Made by a program: the position numbers and the translations under genes. From CAZAMP01 sp964486455 (GTDB taxonomy: Bacteria; Eisenbacteria; RBG-16-71-46; CAZAMP01): DNA of 64,000 bases. The notes beneath the pieces were generated by a model that was not told the origin of the DNA, searched no databases, and saw nothing but the letters and a program-made list of their open reading frames with translations. Shown here piece by piece: positions 16,788-25,929 of this stretch. Each line of letters opens with the position of its first letter. Within the stretch, counting starts at the first letter, position 1. The DNA is taken from contig CAZAMP010000002.1 of assembly GCA_964486455.1 (NCBI GenBank), forward strand, positions 160,682 to 224,681. Reading direction: 5' to 3'.

Positions 16788-16861
16788 CCCCGGGTTCTGA
16801 TCCAACCGGACTATTCGACGACGTCGCGTCCGCACGCCGGCGTGACGGGGGGTGCCTGCCG

Positions 16862-18604
16862 ATGCTGAAACGAGTACTGACTGCCGCAAGCGCCTGCGTC
16901 ATGGGCCTGGTGGCGTGTGAAGGGCCGGGGGATGAAGTCGCGCTGCGATTCGACGGCGCCACGATGAGCCTGGCTGAGTTCGAGAAGGAACTCCGGCACA
17001 AAGGACCCACCATCAATGATTCCTCTGAACGAGACTCGCTCATCCTGGAGTTCGGGAACGGGCTTCTGGACAAGCTGGTGATGGCGAGGGAGGCGCGCAC
17101 GAACGTACGCGGCGACGAGAAGCGTCTCGCGAGCGAAGCCCTCAAGGCCAGCCAAGAATCAGTATTGGAAGAGCACAGGGCACGGCTCTTCGAGGAGCTC
17201 GATTTCAGCGATGAACGAATGCAGGAGGTCTACACCTACCTCGGCCATAAGGTTCGGATCCGGCACATCCTCTGCGAAACCCGAGAGGAGGCGGAGGAGA
17301 TCCACGGTCTCCTCGAGGGCGGTGCCGACTTCGTTGAGTTGGTGCGCGAGCGATCAAAGGATGCGTTTTCCGTCCAACAGGGTGGAGAACTCGACTGGTT
17401 CGGCTACGGTGATGTCGCCGGTCTGGATGATGCGGCCTACGATCTGGAGGGCGGCGAGATCAGCGAGCCGGTATGGACCCGAAGGGGCTGGCACGTCGTT
17501 CGACTCGATGAGCGGCAGCCGCGCGATCGAACCGGGATTGACTTGGACGAGGAGCTCTTCAAGACCCACTATGTCGACAAGCTGAAGCGGCAGCGATGGG
17601 AAGAGTTCTTGAGCATCATGTGGGATACCTACGAGCCCACATGGGACGATGAGACGCTCGAGCTCGCGCTCGTGCTGCATACCGACTACAGGGACCGCTA
17701 CGCGGCGATGACGCAGGAACTCCAGGCGGTTCAGGACTCCGGCGGCCCGATCCCGGACTATGTGAGGACGTTTCCGCGAGGGCCCGAACCGACGGACGAG
17801 CAAGGCAAAGCGGTCATCATCACCGGGAACCACGGCTTCACGTTCACTGTTGAAGAGGCGTCGACCGCGATGTGGGGTGAGTCGTTCAAGGATCGTCCCG
17901 ACCCCTGGGTTCCCTCCTCCTACCGGAACTGGGTGCGCGACACGGCAATGGAGTACGCGGCGGTGTTCGAGGCCCGGCGGCAATTCCCGAGCAAAGATCC
18001 GGAGATGGCGCGGGCCATCAGCGACGCGGAGGAGTTCACCTACGTCCAAGCGCTCTACGGGGCCGAGGTCCAGCGAAAGACGAGAGTGTCGGCCGATTCA
18101 CTGCAGGCGTTCTTCGAGCGCCACAAGGACTTCTACAGCTGGCGCCCGCCCCTGGACCTGGCGGTCTTTCTGACGAAAGACGAGGGCGTCGGCCGGCAAA
18201 TTGCCGCGGCCCTCGAGGAAGGGGCGACGGCCGAGGAGATAGAGAAGCGCTTTGCGCACGACGAGTCGCTGGAGGTGAGGCCCCGGACCGGCCTCAAGTC
18301 TTCGTTTTCCGAACCGGAGGGTCTTTCGACGTTCGTTCGGGGGCTCGGGGACGAGTCGGGAGCGGTAGGGGGGCCGGAGGCCATTGCCGGCGCGTATTGG
18401 GTCGTCCGTATCGAAGAAGTCGGCCAGCCGAAACCCATGACATTCGAAGAAGCTCACCAGTACGTGCTTCTCCATTGCGGCTCGCACCTGCGCGAGTTGC
18501 GCGCACGTGCATTTCTGGACAGCCTGAGGGAAGAGATGAGCGCGGAGCTCTACGACGACGTGATCCTGAAGGCGAGAATCGGCTCAGCCGAAGGAGGATC
18601 GTGA
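16862..18604 (+). CDS. PpiC-type (parvulin) peptidyl-prolyl isomerase lipoprotein
   Basis: A 580-residue protein. A lipobox 'LVAC' puts the lipid anchor at Cys19, so I chose the ATG at 16862 although the frame is open upstream. A SurA-like N-terminal helical region (about 25-125) contains 'LILEFGNGLLDKLVM'. A parvulin domain (about 130-225) starts at 'VRIRHILCETREEAEEI', continues with 'GADFVELVRERSKD' and 'GGELDWFGYGDV', and ends 'GWHVVRLDERQ'. A long C-terminal region (about 240-580) looks like a second, degenerate chaperone plus parvulin-like half. The expected role is folding of exported or outer-membrane proteins in the periplasm. Next gene overlaps by sequence spacing of 2 nt and is a paralogue. 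Confidence 0.87.
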   Translation: MLKRVLTAASACVMGLVACEGPGDEVALRFDGATMSLAEFEKELRHKGPTINDSSERDSLILEFGNGLLDKLVMAREARTNVRGDEKRLASEALKASQESVLEEHRARLFEELDFSDERMQEVYTYLGHKVRIRHILCETREEAEEIHGLLEGGADFVELVRERSKDAFSVQQGGELDWFGYGDVAGLDDAAYDLEGGEISEPVWTRRGWHVVRLDERQPRDRTGIDLDEELFKTHYVDKLKRQRWEEFLSIMWDTYEPTWDDETLELALVLHTDYRDRYAAMTQELQAVQDSGGPIPDYVRTFPRGPEPTDEQGKAVIITGNHGFTFTVEEASTAMWGESFKDRPDPWVPSSYRNWVRDTAMEYAAVFEARRQFPSKDPEMARAISDAEEFTYVQALYGAEVQRKTRVSADSLQAFFERHKDFYSWRPPLDLAVFLTKDEGVGRQIAAALEEGATAEEIEKRFAHDESLEVRPRTGLKSSFSEPEGLSTFVRGLGDESGAVGGPEAIAGAYWVVRIEEVGQPKPMTFEEAHQYVLLHCGSHLRELRARAFLDSLREEMSAELYDDVILKARIGSAEGGS

Positions 18605-18606
18605 TC

Positions 18607-20301
18607 ATGTCCTCGCGTTCAATAGTGTCACTGCTACTCGTGGTCCTGGGAATGCTCGCCCCCGCGGTTGTGCGGGCGGATGATCTTCCGGAGGGCGTGC
18701 TTGTCGATGTGGCGGGTGAGACTATTACGGTCGGAGATCTCGCCCGAACCGCCGCTCCCACTGAGGAGAACGATGAGCACTCCCATGATCATCAGCAGGC
18801 CGAATCTCCGAAAGATAGAGACAAGGCCGAAGTTCTCGACGAGCTCATCGAACGGAAGCTCCTGATGCTCGGCGCGCTGGATGTCTACGATGACGCGCGT
18901 GCCGTGCAAGACAGTGTCGAGAAGTTCGAGACGATCGGGCAGATCTGCAGGTCAGTCGCCAAAAGTCTCGAGCCGTCCATGATGGATCTCACCGATGACG
19001 TGTTGGCAGCGTTCAAGGAGGAGCGCAAGCACCTGCTGCGGGGACGTCATATCGTACTGCCCACCGAAGAAGATGTTGCCGAGGCGTTCAGGCGCCTCGA
19101 GGCGGGCGAGCCATTCGAGGATGTCGCGAAGGAGATGTCCGTCGACAATTCCACCCGCGCGGCCGGCGGGCGATTCTGGCCGTTTCGCAAGGGCAAGTCG
19201 TTCGCGAAGCTCGAAGAGCTCATCGGCGGGCTCGAGCTCGGCACGTGGGGAGGGCCGATCCACACCCGCATGGGCTACCATATCGCGCTGTGTGAAAGCG
19301 TCGAGGTCAGACCCGAGCCGGATGCCTACCTGACAAACGAGCGGCTGGTCGAGTTCATCACGATTAGGGAAGTGCTCGATCGGGAGGACGCGTGGCTGAT
19401 CGATCGCGCCGCGGAGCACGGGATCGTAGTGTCGGATGAGACCGTCGATCTCGTCCACAAACACCTCAGACCGTCGCCCGGACGCCTGCCTCCGCACTGG
19501 ACGGAGACGTGGACGCCGACGGACGATCCGATCTGTGTGGCGTCGTCCGGCGAGACCCTGACCGTCGCGGACTTCCTGGCCTTCATGGCGGCCCCCGAGA
19601 TTCGTGCGTGGCCTCAACCACGAAACCGCCACAGCATCGCAACGGCGGCGCGGCGGATCGCGGTTGCGAGCATCCTGGCGAACAGATATGCGGAGGGCGA
19701 CTATCCGCTCGGCGATGATGAGAAGGCCGAGATCCGCGAACACATCGAGCGAGATCTCATCGCCATGATTACCAGGCGACGGATCGAGGCGGCGGAGATC
19801 GATTCGATGAGCGCGGTGCAGGCTTTCAAAGCCAACCCGAAGGAATTCCGCTGGCCCGAACAGGCCCAGCTTGCGGCGGTTCTCACACGCAACCGCGAGG
19901 CGATAGACGAGCTCATAGCCCTCCTGGAGGGCGGGGCCACGTTCGACGAAGCGGCGATCCGTGCCCAGGAGATCGATTCGGACCTGGTCTATGCGCCCTA
20001 CACGCCCCTCTATCCGAAGGGTTCGTTCAAGGATACCGACGAGATGGTCTTCGCGATGGAGCCGGGAGAGCACACGGATGTCATCGAGACGGGCGGAGGG
20101 ACCCACTTCGCCGTCTACAAGCTCCTCGACAAGCGGCCGCCACGGCCGATGCGGATCGGAGAGATCAGTCACGAGGAGCTGCTCCAGCGAGTGTCGGCCA
20201 TGGTTCACGTCGATAGGCGAAAAGAACTCCTGGAGGAGCTTCGGGGCAAGTTCGCCGTGCGCCGTGACGAACGCCAGATCGCGGAAGCCTTGGGGTCTTA
20301 A
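18607..20301 (+). CDS. Exported PpiC-type peptidyl-prolyl isomerase, SurA-like
   Basis: A 564-residue protein. The ATG at 18607 has GGAGG 9 nt upstream; a GTG at 18601 would be too close to it. Signal peptide 'SIVSLLLVVLGMLAPAVVRA'. A His/Asp/Glu-rich patch ('DEHSHDHQQ', about 53-61) could bind metal. Chaperone helices follow, then a parvulin domain (about 140-240) with 'RGRHIVLPTEEDVAEAFRRL' and 'AAGGRFWPFRKGKSF', and a second parvulin-like half near 410-530 ('QLAAVLTRNREAIDELIALL'). It is the middle of three tandem periplasmic folding genes. There is no lipobox, so it is probably soluble in the periplasm. Catalytic competence is uncertain because parvulin active-site residues vary. Confidence 0.83.
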   Translation: MSSRSIVSLLLVVLGMLAPAVVRADDLPEGVLVDVAGETITVGDLARTAAPTEENDEHSHDHQQAESPKDRDKAEVLDELIERKLLMLGALDVYDDARAVQDSVEKFETIGQICRSVAKSLEPSMMDLTDDVLAAFKEERKHLLRGRHIVLPTEEDVAEAFRRLEAGEPFEDVAKEMSVDNSTRAAGGRFWPFRKGKSFAKLEELIGGLELGTWGGPIHTRMGYHIALCESVEVRPEPDAYLTNERLVEFITIREVLDREDAWLIDRAAEHGIVVSDETVDLVHKHLRPSPGRLPPHWTETWTPTDDPICVASSGETLTVADFLAFMAAPEIRAWPQPRNRHSIATAARRIAVASILANRYAEGDYPLGDDEKAEIREHIERDLIAMITRRRIEAAEIDSMSAVQAFKANPKEFRWPEQAQLAAVLTRNREAIDELIALLEGGATFDEAAIRAQEIDSDLVYAPYTPLYPKGSFKDTDEMVFAMEPGEHTDVIETGGGTHFAVYKLLDKRPPRPMRIGEISHEELLQRVSAMVHVDRRKELLEELRGKFAVRRDERQIAEALGS

Positions 20302-20315
20302 GCCGGGACGATGAT

Positions 20316-21389
20316 GTGAAACGAACAACCGCAAGCTCTCTGCTCGTGCTGGTCGTCGTGCTCCTCGCGTGTTCGCGCGGGGATAAGCCTCTGGCGACGT
20401 TTGGAACGGATTCACTCACTCCAACGGAGTATATCGAGGAGCTCGATTTCTTCCTGGAGGAGACGCAGACCCTCGCGGACGTGGGGGTAACGCCGGAGGC
20501 GTTCCTCGATCGCGCCGTGAGGTTTCGCATTCTATCGAGCGCGGCGGAGAGGAGCACTCCGCGTCTCGGTCCACGCGATACCGCTCGCCTGGCCGCCTAT
20601 CGTGAGCGATTGTTGCAGCAGGCCATGGTTGAGGAGGCGTTCGCGGACGGGCCGCCGGTGGAGGCCGGGTCCGAGGAGTACCGCCGCCGATTGTCGTTGT
20701 TTGAAGAAGATCTGCTTCGCACGGCATCGTTCGCGCCGGATACGAGCCTGCACGAGCTGATGGCCCTGCGGCTCGGGGCATTTAGAGATAGTGTCGTGAG
20801 GGAGGGCGTCGATCTGAGGAGCGCAGGTGCTCCGCGTTTCTCGGGGGAGCTCGAGGCGCGAGTCCTGTTTCAGGTCATGGGATCCGGCTTCCCGCTCGGG
20901 GTCTTGGTGGCGGAACTCTCAGCTTCCGGAATGCTGTGGATGCCCCAGGTCTGGACGTCCGAGACCGCTCTAGCACTGTCGCGACGCCGCGCGCTTTCGG
21001 CCATCCTAGACGAGATTTCGCGACAGAAGGGCTACATGGAGCGGCCGGATATCCGAGCGCGCGTGGTGCGAAAGCGCCGAGAGCTGACCGTGAACACGTT
21101 GTTGCGTGAGCTCTGGCGCGGTTCTGAGCCCACCGAGGAGGATCTGACCGAGCTTCGTGTCGCGCCCGATGGGACCGTCAGGGATTCGGTCGCAGTTCGA
21201 CAGCTGGCAGATCAGCTGGTTCGCCAGCGACAGGCCCAGCGCCTGGACGAGTACATCAATCAGCTTTCTGCCCAGATGGATGTTCAGTTTTTCCCCGAGC
21301 GGCTCGATGATGCCATCGCGCGTTTCGAGGCGATGCGCCGCGAGCGCGCGGCCGGCGGGCCGGTCGACCTCTCCGCGCGGGGAGGATGA
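20316..21389 (+). CDS. SurA-N-like lipoprotein without isomerase domain
   Basis: A 357-residue protein starting at GTG 20316. The lipobox 'LLAC' gives Cys19. After a short linker the protein is almost entirely helical, Arg/Glu/Leu-rich, with 'SLTPTEYIEELDFFLE' resembling the SurA N-terminal region ('G..it..ef...'), but I see no parvulin 'RHIL' block. It probably acts as an anchored chaperone partner of the two upstream PpiC proteins, 14 nt away. The assignment rests on gene context and general composition. Confidence 0.7.
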   Translation: MKRTTASSLLVLVVVLLACSRGDKPLATFGTDSLTPTEYIEELDFFLEETQTLADVGVTPEAFLDRAVRFRILSSAAERSTPRLGPRDTARLAAYRERLLQQAMVEEAFADGPPVEAGSEEYRRRLSLFEEDLLRTASFAPDTSLHELMALRLGAFRDSVVREGVDLRSAGAPRFSGELEARVLFQVMGSGFPLGVLVAELSASGMLWMPQVWTSETALALSRRRALSAILDEISRQKGYMERPDIRARVVRKRRELTVNTLLRELWRGSEPTEEDLTELRVAPDGTVRDSVAVRQLADQLVRQRQAQRLDEYINQLSAQMDVQFFPERLDDAIARFEAMRRERAAGGPVDLSARGG

Positions 21390-21435
21390 TTTCGGCTGGG
21401 ACTCGGGCGATCTCGACATCTGGAACCTGACCAAT

Positions 21436-21472
21436 CCGGCTTTGTATTAACATAGTCACTGAGCAAAGCCGG
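21436..21472. repeat. Perfect inverted repeat overlapping a possible promoter of the C25 peptidase
   Basis: CCGGCTTTG (21436-21444) and CAAAGCCGG (21464-21472) are exact inverse complements, 19 nt apart. Between them lies CATAGT (21451-21456), which with CTGACC (21427-21432) makes a weak promoter, 18-nt spacer. The repeat could be an operator around the start site or a long-loop hairpin; there is no T-tract. It lies 53 nt before the peptidase ATG. Confidence 0.5.
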
Positions 21473-21525
21473 GCATCGAGTCCCCCTCAGTCTGCACCGA
21501 TCCCTTCGGCGGGTTAGGAGTCAAT

Positions 21526-24500
21526 ATGCGTGGGTGGGCGCTACTTGCCGTGGCTTTGGCCGCATTCGCGGGGACGGCCGAAGCGGTTCCCTTTGAAATC
21601 CTCGACAGCAACGAAACGCGTCTGAAGATTGCTTTTTCACTTCCCGGCTATGACCTCACGGAGCTGAATGTAGAGGGAGAGACGTATGCCCGGGTGAAAG
21701 CCCCGGCGGTCCTCACGACGACCGAGATCGGTCGGCCGGATCTCCCGGTCTTCAGCACGCTCGTCGGTATTCGGCCGGGCGCGCGGGTGGCGCTCGAGAT
21801 CGTGGACATCGAGACGCGTGTCATCGAAGGCGTGATGCCGCTCCCCGTCGCTGAGCAGCGGATCGTGAAGCCGGAGGAAGGCGATCTTCCGACGCCGATC
21901 GAAATCTTCACGAAAGATGACGAGACATATGGCACCGATGCCCTCTATCCACCGGCGGTCGCTGACGTGGGTGCGGAGGCCAGGCTTCGGAATCAATCGA
22001 TCGTGCCGCTGCGCATCACTCCGATCCGATTCCGCGGAGGACCCTCGCCGTCGCTGGTGGTGGCGACACGTGTCGTCGTCGAGCTGACCTTTGACCGGTC
22101 GCTCACGCGTGAAGCCGACTACATTGCCGCCCCGTCCGATTCGGACTTCGAGTCCATCTACCGGCGCTCGGTGATCAACCATGAGCAGGCGACGGCCTGG
22201 CGCGGGCGCCGCCCGGTCACGGTCCCGGCATCCGCGCGGCTTCGCGGCCTTCGGCCGTCCAACCCGGAGGTGAAGATCCGCATCAAGGACACCGAGCTGG
22301 TGCGGATCGAACACCGCAGACTGCGGGAAGCGGGCTGGGTCGAGACGCCGCCCGTCGAGGCGGTACAGCTCACCAGCCGAGGTTACGATGCGGATTCGCT
22401 CGACGTCGGCGCCGATCCCTTCCTCGTCGATTCCATCGGCGTGACCGTCATGGATGTGGATGACGACGGTCTCTTCGACGGCTCGGACTACCTGCTGATC
22501 TATGGGATGCACGCCAAAGAGCAGCGCGGGTGGGAGCCTCCGGAGGATCGCTACACGTGGGACAACATCTACTGGCTCACATGGGAAGAGGGCGCGGGGA
22601 GTGTCATGCCGGCGCGGTCGGGGGAGCCTCTCGGCGGCGATGTGGCGGAACCGGATGGCTACGAGTACTGGGAGCGCCACGAGGACAACGGGGACGACGG
22701 CTATCTGGCCACCGCCAGTGACTACGACGACCGCTTCATGCGACGCCAGTCGACCGATCATCTGTTCTTCGACAATGGGATCAACATCGGGAGCGAGGGC
22801 GAACTTGGCAAGCGCTTCGAATTCGATGTGAACGATCCAGTTGAGAATAGTCCGTTCGGGTTTCGGGCGGAGTGGTGGGGGATCGAGCCCGGCACGAAGA
22901 CGTTCTCTCCGTCGATCAACATCGGCACCGGGGACTCCTTCGGGGAGCTTTTCCCCGGAACCCCCTTCATCGTCGTGAATCGTGGCTTCTATTACTACAA
23001 CACCGGGGGGCTCGCCGAAGGCATGAGCCACTACATCGATTCCGGACCGCATCAGCTCGTATATCTCATTCACGATCAGTATGACCGCGTGGCGCTGAAC
23101 TGGTTCGAGATCGGGTATCTCAGGACGTACAGGGCGGCGGAAGGGCAACTGCGCTTCTCCAACGGCGGGATCCAGGGTCGGGTGCAATACAGTGTGACCG
23201 GCTTCGAGAGCGAAGACTTGATCGTGCTCGACATCACGAATCCGGACCAGCCCGTTCGGATCACCGATGCGCAGATCGTCGAAGACGGCTCGACATTCTC
23301 ACTCGTGTTCGAGGACGACGTCGACGAGCTGGAGCGGTGGTACATCGCGCAGGAGATCGACGCGATCGACGGGCTCTACGCGACGCGATTCACGCTCGAG
23401 ACGAAGCCCGACTACCTCTTGAGCGATCTGTCGCCTAGCAATCCCAACCTGGCCGCCGACTATCTCATGGTGGTCTACGATGACTTCGCGGAAGAGCTGG
23501 AGCCTCTCGTTACGCACCGTGAGGCCCAGGGGCATCGCGTGGAAGTGGCCCGGATCAGCGACGTCTATGACGAGTTCTCGGGCGGCCTCGTCTCTGCCGA
23601 CGCGATCCGCCACTACGTCCGCCACTGCTACCGCCTCCGGCCAAGCAGCGGCGGTGTCCAGCCGTTATATCTCTTGCTGGTCGGCGACGGGAGTGAAGAC
23701 TATCAGCGGGTCGGATCATCGTCGATGCCCAACTTTGTGCCGACCTACCAGGTTCTCGGGGACGCGTACGATTCCGGCGGCCAGCCGCTCATCTCCGCCG
23801 ATCACATGTTTATCTCGAATCCGGACGGGGACGACGAGAACGGAAACCCCTTCATCTCGTCGATCATGGTCGGGCGACTTCCGGTGGGGAGCGAAGAGCA
23901 GGCAACGGACGTCGTCCAGAAGATCATTCGCTACGAAGATAATTTCTTTGCCGATCCGCAGTCGCAGGACTGGCGCCGTCGCGGTCTCCTCGTCGCGGAC
24001 GATTCCTATAGCGGTGTCGGCGTCGGGACGGGGCAGGGCGCGTATCAGTGCAGATCGAGCGAGTTCGTCTTTGTCGAGACGTCGCGCGCGGCGGCCGACA
24101 CGATCATGGCGGCGGGCTACGCGGATTTCGATACGGTCACTTTCTTCCTCTCCGACTACCTCAATCACATCCCCGAGCTCGACCGGGACCCGCTGGACTG
24201 CGACAACAACGGGCCGGCGCTCGGCTGGCGGGGCACCCGCGAGTACGTTCGTTGCGAGATGGACCTCGATGCGACGTTCCGCCAGGAAGTGAACCGAGGC
24301 CATCTGTTCGTGACCTACCAGGGGCATGGTAACAATGCGTTGATGTCTCACGAATACTTGATGGTAGGGAATACTTACACCTGTGAGGGGGGGCTCTCGG
24401 AGGATGTCGAGCTCCTCGGGAACGAAGGGCGTCCGGCGATCTGGTTCTTCTTCGCTTGTCACATCGCCGAGTTCGACTGGTGGATCGAGGAGAAACCGAC

Positions 24501-25884
24501 CGTGGGCGACTGCCTCGGAGAGCGCCTTCTCTTCCATCGCAACGCCGGCTCGATCGCCAGTATCGGCAGCACGGGATTCGAATGGCTCAACATGAACGAC
24601 GACATGCATCTGGCTATCTTCCACAGCTGGTTCTACGACCCGCTCGCGTCGATCGGTCTCACCGGGGAACCCGGGCTGCATCTGGGCGAGGTGATTCTGA
24701 GTGCGAAGAACCTCTTGGTCGCGTCGGGGGGCGGGTATCCGGACGCCCGAAGCGGCATGGTCGAGTCCTACGCGCTCCTGGGCGATCCGGGGCTCCGGAT
24801 CGACATCGCGCCGCCGCGCTTCAACGTGTGGCAGGACCAAGGGGACGCTCCTTGGGAAGAGGCCGAGCCTCCCGACCCGCTGACCTCCGGAACGGCACTC
24901 ATGGGGCGCGATGCCGCCGCTGATACCGCGCGCTTCGCCGCCCGGATCTACGATGAGGTTCCCATTCATCCCGACTCGATCATGATCGGGGAGCGGACCG
25001 ACGAAGGCACGACGTGGATCACACCGGATGACCTGGTGATGATTCCCATGTGGCCGGGTCTTCCCGAAATTCCCGACAGCCTGGAGGCAATTCCGGACAG
25101 TCTGCGGTCGCTGATCAGTCGCTATCATCTGAACGCCTCCGTGCCGCTGACGCCCCGCGACTACGATCTGATCTTCCACGCCTCCGACTACTACGGGCGT
25201 TCGATCGACCTGGTGCTCGAGTCACGGGTCAGTGTGGAGTTCTACGAGGTCCCCGAGAACGGCGGGGAGCCGCGGCAGATACTCGATGGGGCGTTCTTCG
25301 ACCCGTCGAGCGACATCCGCGTCCAGCTGGAGAGCCCGGTGGGGATCCCCGAGGACGACCTCGACTTCTACATCAACGGCGAGCCACTGACCGTCGGCGT
25401 CTCGCGAACGGCCGGCGACGACGTGATCGAGACGCGCTGCCACGTCTGGACGATCGACGTGGACGTGCAGTCGAGCCGATTGGAAGCGAACAACATCTTC
25501 GCGATAGGCTGGATGGAAGGCGGTGACCTCGACGAGATGGGCTCGTCGGTGACGGTGTCGACCTCCGGGGTTTTCGAGCTGGGACGGCATTTCGCGTTTC
25601 CGAATCCATTTTCATCAGACGCCGGGATCTTCTATCGTGTGACCCGAGCCGCCAGGAGCGCGACGGTCAAGATCTTCACGCTCTCGGGTAGGCAGATTCA
25701 GACGCTCGTTCAGGAGCGGCCGACGGCGGACATCAATCGTATTCTGTGGAACGGGCGCGACGCGGACGGTGAGACCGTGGCGAGCGGCGTCTACTTCTAT
25801 CGTCTTGAGATCGTCGGCCCGAACGGCGAGCGGATGACAAAGCAGGGGAAGATCGCCCGCGTCGTCGGTCATGATCGACCGTAG
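21526..25884 (+). CDS. Gingipain-family (C25) cysteine peptidase with FlgD-like C-terminal sorting-type domain
   Basis: A 1452-residue exported protein. Signal peptide 'WALLAVALAAFAGTAEA'. A C25 propeptide-like beta region (about 20-600) contains 'TTEIGRPDLPVFSTLVGI'. The peptidase domain (about 640-1090) carries the catalytic pair His934 in 'VTYQGHGNNALMSHE' and Cys978 in 'IWFFFACHIAEFD', and 'YLLLVGDGSEDYQ' with 'PTYQVLGDAY' matches the family. Beta domains follow, and the end is a FlgD/type IX-like module: 'AFPNPFSSDAGIFYRV', 'VKIFTLSGRQIQTL', 'WNGRDADGETVASGVYFY'. In Bacteroidota such proteins are type IX secretion substrates or the PorU sortase. No T9SS machinery gene is in the window. 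It follows the three foldase genes and may be their client. Confidence 0.9.
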   Translation: MRGWALLAVALAAFAGTAEAVPFEILDSNETRLKIAFSLPGYDLTELNVEGETYARVKAPAVLTTTEIGRPDLPVFSTLVGIRPGARVALEIVDIETRVIEGVMPLPVAEQRIVKPEEGDLPTPIEIFTKDDETYGTDALYPPAVADVGAEARLRNQSIVPLRITPIRFRGGPSPSLVVATRVVVELTFDRSLTREADYIAAPSDSDFESIYRRSVINHEQATAWRGRRPVTVPASARLRGLRPSNPEVKIRIKDTELVRIEHRRLREAGWVETPPVEAVQLTSRGYDADSLDVGADPFLVDSIGVTVMDVDDDGLFDGSDYLLIYGMHAKEQRGWEPPEDRYTWDNIYWLTWEEGAGSVMPARSGEPLGGDVAEPDGYEYWERHEDNGDDGYLATASDYDDRFMRRQSTDHLFFDNGINIGSEGELGKRFEFDVNDPVENSPFGFRAEWWGIEPGTKTFSPSINIGTGDSFGELFPGTPFIVVNRGFYYYNTGGLAEGMSHYIDSGPHQLVYLIHDQYDRVALNWFEIGYLRTYRAAEGQLRFSNGGIQGRVQYSVTGFESEDLIVLDITNPDQPVRITDAQIVEDGSTFSLVFEDDVDELERWYIAQEIDAIDGLYATRFTLETKPDYLLSDLSPSNPNLAADYLMVVYDDFAEELEPLVTHREAQGHRVEVARISDVYDEFSGGLVSADAIRHYVRHCYRLRPSSGGVQPLYLLLVGDGSEDYQRVGSSSMPNFVPTYQVLGDAYDSGGQPLISADHMFISNPDGDDENGNPFISSIMVGRLPVGSEEQATDVVQKIIRYEDNFFADPQSQDWRRRGLLVADDSYSGVGVGTGQGAYQCRSSEFVFVETSRAAADTIMAAGYADFDTVTFFLSDYLNHIPELDRDPLDCDNNGPALGWRGTREYVRCEMDLDATFRQEVNRGHLFVTYQGHGNNALMSHEYLMVGNTYTCEGGLSEDVELLGNEGRPAIWFFFACHIAEFDWWIEEKPTVGDCLGERLLFHRNAGSIASIGSTGFEWLNMNDDMHLAIFHSWFYDPLASIGLTGEPGLHLGEVILSAKNLLVASGGGYPDARSGMVESYALLGDPGLRIDIAPPRFNVWQDQGDAPWEEAEPPDPLTSGTALMGRDAAADTARFAARIYDEVPIHPDSIMIGERTDEGTTWITPDDLVMIPMWPGLPEIPDSLEAIPDSLRSLISRYHLNASVPLTPRDYDLIFHASDYYGRSIDLVLESRVSVEFYEVPENGGEPRQILDGAFFDPSSDIRVQLESPVGIPEDDLDFYINGEPLTVGVSRTAGDDVIETRCHVWTIDVDVQSSRLEANNIFAIGWMEGGDLDEMGSSVTVSTSGVFELGRHFAFPNPFSSDAGIFYRVTRAARSATVKIFTLSGRQIQTLVQERPTADINRILWNGRDADGETVASGVYFYRLEIVGPNGERMTKQGKIARVVGHDRP

Positions 25885-25929
25885 TCCTCCAATCGAAGGC
25901 GTGGCGCGGAAACTCAGGTAGGGGGCCAC

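Noticed and set aside
21637..23187. 516-codon minus-strand open frame inside the C25 peptidase gene
   Set aside because: Shadow of a well-supported gene; composition is Arg/His/Asp-heavy with no recognisable domain.
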